A DNA stretch of 36,193 nt from an uncultured Alphaproteobacteria bacterium (GTDB lineage: Bacteria > Pseudomonadota > Alphaproteobacteria > HIMB59 > GCA-002718135), in NCBI GenBank assembly GCA_902593125.1, contig CACJGU010000013.1, positions 1 to 36,193 of the forward strand. Reading direction: 5' to 3'. Positions 28,443 through 36,193 of the stretch are shown one piece after another (positions within the stretch are counted from its first letter, which is position 1; every line of letters begins with the position of its first letter). The position numbers and the translations under genes were made by a program. The notes beneath the pieces were generated by a model that searched no databases, was not told the DNA's origin, and was given only the letters and a program-made list of their open reading frames with translations.

Positions 28443-28953
28443 GTTTATTTAATATTCTTTGTAGAGTTCTTCTGTGCATTCTTAATCTTCTCGCTGTTTC
28501 AGATACATTTCGATTACACTGTATAAACACTCTTTGAATATGTTCCCACCTAATTCTATCTGCAGTCATTGGGTTTTCAGGTGGAGGTGGTAAAATTTCC
28601 TTGGAATTGGTTAGGGCATCAAATATTTGGTCTATTTCTGCTGGTTTTGGCAAATAATCTATCGCACCAGATTTTATGGCAGCAACTGCAGTAGCAATAT
28701 TTCCATACCCAGTTAAAAGAAGGGATTTTGTTTCAGGGCTAATTTTTTTTATTTCTTTAATTAATTCTAATCCTGAGCCATCTTCTAACCTCATATCTAC
28801 TACTGCATAATCGAATGAAATATCATTAATTTTTGATAGGGAATCTTTGAATCCTGGAGATGACTGTACATCAAATCCTTTTTTTTCCATAGATCTAGAC
28901 AGTCTCTCTCTGAATGGTAAATCATCATCAACTATAAGTAGTTTTTTGTTCAT
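28426..28953 (-). CDS. regA: RegA/PrrA/ActR-type response regulator
   Basis: Global redox response regulator. The receiver domain has the acidic pair D10/D11 (IVDDD), phosphoacceptor D53 (VVDMRLEDGSG) and the conserved lysine in YLPKPA. The proline linker PPPP and a Fis-type helix-turn-helix with ETARRLRMHRRTLQRIL follow; the latter is the nearly invariant DNA-binding helix of the RegA family. The 175 residues are close to the usual 180-185. It overlaps regB by 4 bases. Known targets in other Alphaproteobacteria include respiration, nitrogen and carbon metabolism genes; targets here are unknown. Confidence 0.93.
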   Translation of the reverse strand: MNKKLLIVDDDLPFRERLSRSMEKKGFDVQSSPGFKDSLSKINDISFDYAVVDMRLEDGSGLELIKEIKKISPETKSLLLTGYGNIATAVAAIKSGAIDYLPKPAEIDQIFDALTNSKEILPPPPENPMTADRIRWEHIQRVFIQCNRNVSETARRLRMHRRTLQRILNKHAPRE

Positions 28954-30182
28954 ATCTTTAAGATAGAGTTATCAAAGCTAATTTCAACAATGGCATTATT
29001 TTGTTCTGTATTATAAAATCTTATTTTTCCACCCATATTTTCAATTAAATTTTTAGCAATAAATATACCTAGTCCCATTCCTTGATTATTTTTCGAAATA
29101 TATGGTTCGCCAAGTTTATCTATAATATCTTTTTTAAAACCTGTTCCATCGTCAAATACTTTAATATTAACTCTTTTGTTTGAATATATTAATTCTACTG
29201 TAACGTTTTTTATTGAGTATATAACTGCGTTTTGAATAATGTTTCCAAGAGAGTACATTATTTCATCCTTATAGATTATTTCAGGTTCTGAACCCTCAAA
29301 ATTTTCAATTATTTTTAAACTTTTTTTATTATTATTAAATTTATCAAAATTTATTTTTATCAAATCTGTTAATTTAACTTTTTCAAGAAATTTATCCTTT
29401 AATTTTAAAGGGTTTTGAGATAGCTTTTGTAATATTTCTTTACATCTATCAGCTTGTGATTTTAATAATACTATATCCTTAAAGATATACTTGTCGTTTT
29501 TTAATTTTTCATCTTTAAGTAAATCATTTAAAATTAGAAAGATAGTATTTAATGGAGTTCCAAGTTCATGAGCTGTTGCAGCACTTAGAGAACCAACTTC
29601 AGTAATTTTTTTTTGGTTCAATATTTGAAGTTTTGAAGCTGATAAAGCATTTGAAATCTGGCGAGAAGATCTTGCAAATAAATAAGCGTATATTGCTATA
29701 AAAATTACTGTAATAATTAATGATGATACTAAACCAAAATAATAAATGTTTGGTAGAATTAGTTCAGTCGTTAAATTGAGTGGAATGAAGTAAAAATTTA
29801 AAATTATTATTATTAAAATTGATATTAAAGATAGTATTACAGTTAATGATGCAGGAAGGTATGATGCTGATGTTATTACAGGAGCTAAAATTAGTATTGA
29901 AAAAGGATTTAAAATACCCCCTGTTAAGAAAAGTAAAACACCTAACTGCATTGTATCAAATAGTAAGAAAGAAAAAGCTTTTAAATTTGATATTGTTTTG
30001 TTTTTTCTTTCTTCGTAATAAGAATAAAAATTTATACCTATAGATAATAAGATTATAATTAGAGCCTCAAAAAAAGGAATTTGAATTTTGATTATATAAA
30101 ATACAAAAAAAATTGCTATCAATTGACCAAAAATTGCAATCCATCTTATTTTAATTAAATTACCAAGTAATATTGTATTCAT
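28950..30182 (-). CDS. regB: RegB/PrrB/ActS-type redox sensor histidine kinase
   Basis: Membrane kinase that senses the state of the respiratory chain. About six hydrophobic helices occupy residues 10-170. The loop GGILNPF (88-94) fits the GGxxNPF quinone-interacting motif of RegB. The phosphoacceptor is H205 in SAATAHELGTPLNTI. The redox-active cysteine of the family is kept as C247 in QADRCKEIL. The ATPase domain has NIIQNAV, DDGTGF and GMGLGIFIAKNLI. The 410 residues are normal, although the N-terminus is short. It begins 6 bases after the gyrB stop. Confidence 0.93.
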   Translation of the reverse strand: MNTILLGNLIKIRWIAIFGQLIAIFFVFYIIKIQIPFFEALIIILLSIGINFYSYYEERKNKTISNLKAFSFLLFDTMQLGVLLFLTGGILNPFSILILAPVITSASYLPASLTVILSLISILIIIILNFYFIPLNLTTELILPNIYYFGLVSSLIITVIFIAIYAYLFARSSRQISNALSASKLQILNQKKITEVGSLSAATAHELGTPLNTIFLILNDLLKDEKLKNDKYIFKDIVLLKSQADRCKEILQKLSQNPLKLKDKFLEKVKLTDLIKINFDKFNNNKKSLKIIENFEGSEPEIIYKDEIMYSLGNIIQNAVIYSIKNVTVELIYSNKRVNIKVFDDGTGFKKDIIDKLGEPYISKNNQGMGLGIFIAKNLIENMGGKIRFYNTEQNNAIVEISFDNSILKI

Positions 30183-30188
30183 TAAACT

Positions 30189-33733
<3,545 letters not shown>

Positions 33734-33738
33734 ATTTT

Positions 33739-34854
33739 CTAAACCCTCATTGGCATTAATACATAAACTAAATTAGTATTCGATTTTTCATAAGCTATTA
33801 TAGGTGAGGATCCGTCTTTTAATTTAAGAAATATTGTATCATCTTCTAAATTATTAATTATATCCATTATATATTTAGAATTAAAGCCTATTTCAAACTC
33901 ATCTCCGTTATAATCTAAGTTTATGTCCTCTGTTGCAGTACTATTCTCTAAATTAACAGAATTTAAATTTATAATATTTTTTAAAAACTTGAATTTAACA
34001 ACTGGAGACTTTTCATTTGCAATGGTACTTACTCTATCAACAGCAGAAAGTAGTTTATGTCGATTTATTTCAACAACATTTTTATTATCTATGGGAATTA
34101 CTCTTTTATAATCTGGAAAAGTACCATCAATTAATTTTGAAATAAAAATTAAGTTATCAATATAAAATACAATTTTTGTTGAACTTATGTTTATTTCAAT
34201 GTCTTCATCTAGCTCTGATAGAAGCTTAGATAGTTCATATATTGTTTTTTTTGGGACAATTACTCCGGATATTAGTCCCGAAATATTTTCTATATTGTGT
34301 TCGGATTTTGCCAATCTATGCCCATCTGTACCGACTAATATTAAATGTGTATTTTTATCATCATTATTAATATTCAAATATAAACCGTTTAGAAAATATC
34401 TTGTTTCTTCATTAGAAATAGCAAATTTAGTTTTATCAATTAATTTAAAAAAATTTTGTGAATTAATTTTGATTGAAATACCTTCATTTGTTAGATCAAT
34501 AATTGGAAAATCTTCCTTTGGCAAACATGCTAATGAGAACCGAGACTCGTCAGATCTTAATGTTAATAATTTACCATTATTAGAAATTATTTCGATCTGA
34601 CTGTTATCATCGAGTTTTCTGACAATATCATATAATATTTGAGAATTAATTGTAGTAGACCCATCCTCAAGAATATCACAACTAATTTTTTCAATTATTG
34701 AAATATCCATATCAGTAGAAGATAACGTAAGACTATTATTTTTTGCCTCAATTAATATGTTAGATAATATTTGAAGTGAGTTTTTTTTATCAACAATACC
34801 TTGTAAATGTGTGAGACTTTTAAAGAAGATTTGTTTTGATACCTGAAATTTCAT
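33739..34854 (-). CDS. dnaN: DNA polymerase III beta subunit (sliding clamp)
   Basis: Ring-shaped processivity clamp. The 371 residues match three clamp domains of about 120 each. The N-terminal MKFQVSKQIFFKSLTHLQGI and the segment LVGTDGHRLAKSE are characteristic, as is the C-terminal VYVLMPMRV that forms part of the client-peptide pocket. It lies 25 bases after dnaA and 5 bases before recF on the same strand. Confidence 0.97.
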   Translation of the reverse strand: MKFQVSKQIFFKSLTHLQGIVDKKNSLQILSNILIEAKNNSLTLSSTDMDISIIEKISCDILEDGSTTINSQILYDIVRKLDDNSQIEIISNNGKLLTLRSDESRFSLACLPKEDFPIIDLTNEGISIKINSQNFFKLIDKTKFAISNEETRYFLNGLYLNINNDDKNTHLILVGTDGHRLAKSEHNIENISGLISGVIVPKKTIYELSKLLSELDEDIEINISSTKIVFYIDNLIFISKLIDGTFPDYKRVIPIDNKNVVEINRHKLLSAVDRVSTIANEKSPVVKFKFLKNIINLNSVNLENSTATEDINLDYNGDEFEIGFNSKYIMDIINNLEDDTIFLKLKDGSSPIIAYEKSNTNLVYVLMPMRV

Positions 34855-34879
34855 ATACTTAGGTATAAGACAAATTATT

Positions 34880-36193
34880 TTAAGAATCTATAAGTCTTTT
34901 TAATAATTCTAGATCTTCATTAAAATTGACATCAGATAATTTTAATTCTTCTATTTTTTTAACCGCATGCATCACTGTGGTATGATCTCTACCGCCAAAT
35001 TTCCTACCAATTTCAGGAAGTGATCTAGATGTTATCGATTTTGCAAGATACATCGCAATTTGTCTAGGACGAGCAACGGATCGTGATCTTCTTGGTGAAT
35101 GCATATCAGTTAACCTTATATTGAAATGTTCTGCAACTTTTTTTTGAATTTCTTCAATTGTAATTTTTTTATTTGAAGATTTTAGAAGATCTTGAAGAAC
35201 ATGTTGAGCAGTTTCTACAGTAATTGCTGTCCCAACAAGTGTCGCATGTGCGACTAATCTATTTAAAGCACCTTCCATTTCTCTTACATTAGAAATAATT
35301 CTATGTGATAGAAATTCTAATACTTTAGGAGGAATTTCTACACCTCTTTTATGGGCTTTTTCAATCAAAATTCCTAACCTTAACTCATAAGTTGTGGGAT
35401 GTATGTCAGCAACTAAACCACAACCTAGCCTTGATTTTAGTCTTTCTTGTACACCATCTAAATCCGTAGGTGTCTTGTCTGCTGATATTACTATTTGTTT
35501 ATTCTGTTCAATTAGAGCATTAAAGGTATGGAAAAATTCCTCCTGGGTATTATCTTTTCCACTAATAAATTGAACGTCATCTATCATTAGCACATCTATA
35601 GATCTAAATTGTTCTTTAAATGCTGAAGTATCTTTATATCTTAAAGCCCTTACAAATTGATACATAAACTTTTCAGCAGATAAATATATAACTTTTCTTT
35701 CAGGTTGTTGTTCTTTGATTTTCCAACCTATAGCATGCATCAAATGAGTTTTACCTAGTCCAACACCTCCACATAAAAAAAGAGGATTAAAACTAATTTT
35801 ATTTGCTTCAGCTACTCTTTGCGAGGCTGCAAAAGCTAATTCATTAGGTTTTCCTACAACAAAATTATCAAACGTAAATCTAGGATCTAAAGGTGCTCCG
35901 AACTCATTAGGATAATTTGAGCTTTGATTTGATCTTACATCTAATGTTGATTTCCAGTGATTGTCATTACTTTTAATTGTTCTAGTAGTGCCAGGAACAA
36001 TTCTGCCTCCAGAGGGCTTAACTACAAATTTAATTATTTCAACATTATTAAAATGTTTTTTTGATTCATTTTTAATTTTATCTGAATAATTGTTTACTAT
36101 CCAGTCTCTGAGGAATTTTGTAGGCACAGAAAAGGTAATAGTATCTTCGTTTAAAGAAACATAGTGTAGATTTTTTAACCAATTATTATAAGC
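34880..36193 (-). CDS. dnaA: Chromosomal replication initiator DnaA (5' end outside window)
   Basis: Binds DnaA boxes and melts the origin. The frame stays open to the right edge of the window, and the 22 codons before the first possible in-frame GTG (36127) read as domain I sequence (AYNNWLKNLHYV), so the gene begins beyond 36193. The AAA+ domain shows Walker A LCGGVGLGKTHLMHAIG and Walker B VLMIDDVQFISGK. Domain IV has the DNA-binding signature RDHTTVMHAVKKIEEL, preceded by RPRQIAMYLAKSI. At least 437 residues are present. The promoter, and possibly the origin, would lie to the right of the window. Confidence 0.97.
   Translation of the reverse strand, partial: AYNNWLKNLHYVSLNEDTITFSVPTKFLRDWIVNNYSDKIKNESKKHFNNVEIIKFVVKPSGGRIVPGTTRTIKSNDNHWKSTLDVRSNQSSNYPNEFGAPLDPRFTFDNFVVGKPNELAFAASQRVAEANKISFNPLFLCGGVGLGKTHLMHAIGWKIKEQQPERKVIYLSAEKFMYQFVRALRYKDTSAFKEQFRSIDVLMIDDVQFISGKDNTQEEFFHTFNALIEQNKQIVISADKTPTDLDGVQERLKSRLGCGLVADIHPTTYELRLGILIEKAHKRGVEIPPKVLEFLSHRIISNVREMEGALNRLVAHATLVGTAITVETAQHVLQDLLKSSNKKITIEEIQKKVAEHFNIRLTDMHSPRRSRSVARPRQIAMYLAKSITSRSLPEIGRKFGGRDHTTVMHAVKKIEELKLSDVNFNEDLELLKRLIDS

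Noticed and set aside
34787-34795. TTATCAACA, one mismatch from a DnaA box, inside dnaN
   Set aside because: It is a single isolated site within a coding region of AT-rich DNA, with no cluster or melting region around it, so it is not evidence for an origin.
34880-36127. DnaA beginning at the GTG at 36127
   Set aside because: The 22 upstream codons continue in frame and read as DnaA domain I, so the GTG encodes an internal valine.

Overview
The window is a dense stretch of chromosome from a free-living, genome-streamlined, very AT-rich alphaproteobacterium. It is SAR11-like in style, but the exact clade cannot be fixed from sequence reading alone. Three things point to Alphaproteobacteria. 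First, the order aroA-cmk-rpsA-ihfB and trpFBA-accD-folC facing trxA-murU-amgK-tsaE is typical of the class. Second, it carries ChvG/ChvI-type and RegB/RegA-type two-component systems. Third, the S1 protein has a class-typical tail. LptB and lipopolysaccharide-type glycan genes indicate a Gram-negative outer membrane. TGA is used as a stop. By my boundaries only about 1.3% of the bases lie between genes, and most neighbours overlap or sit within 8 bp.

Layout. 2-9952 (+): the 3' part of lptB, then aroA, cmk, rpsA, ihfB, pyrF, trpF, trpB, trpA, accD and folC (LPS export, aromatic and tryptophan synthesis, translation, nucleoid, pyrimidine, fatty-acid and folate synthesis). 9942-17261 (-): an operon read from chvI through chvG, ahcY, metK, tsaE, amgK and murU to trxA (envelope signalling, S-adenosylmethionine cycle, tRNA t6A, peptidoglycan sugar recycling, redox). 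17262-17549: the only large non-coding region, with divergent promoters and a likely pair of NrdR boxes. 17550-21547 (+): nrdA-nrdB-glutaredoxin, a complete class I ribonucleotide reductase unit. 21544-24422 (-): polA followed by a previously easy-to-miss 42-residue ArfA-like gene. 24454-27435 (+): an ABC ATPase without its permease, an O-antigen ligase/polymerase-type membrane protein and an FkbM methyltransferase. 27432-36193 (-): dnaA (5' end outside the window), dnaN, recF, gyrB, regB, regA and a glycosyltransferase.

How it fits together. The replication genes, RNR, DNA polymerase I and RecF are housekeeping. The two signalling systems sit inside housekeeping operons (ChvGI with the SAM cycle, RegBA behind gyrB). 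The surface-glycan genes form a small cassette split between two convergent operons.

The strongest second-look points are reductive. Genes that commonly lie between these neighbours in other Alphaproteobacteria (hprK/ptsM/ptsH, addA/addB, and perhaps rpoN/hpf/ptsN) are missing exactly at the junctions. All three convergent operon ends overlap, leaving no room for ordinary terminators. I did not find a convincing new defence, mobile or biosynthetic system here, and no tRNA, rRNA, IS element, CRISPR array or prophage is visible.
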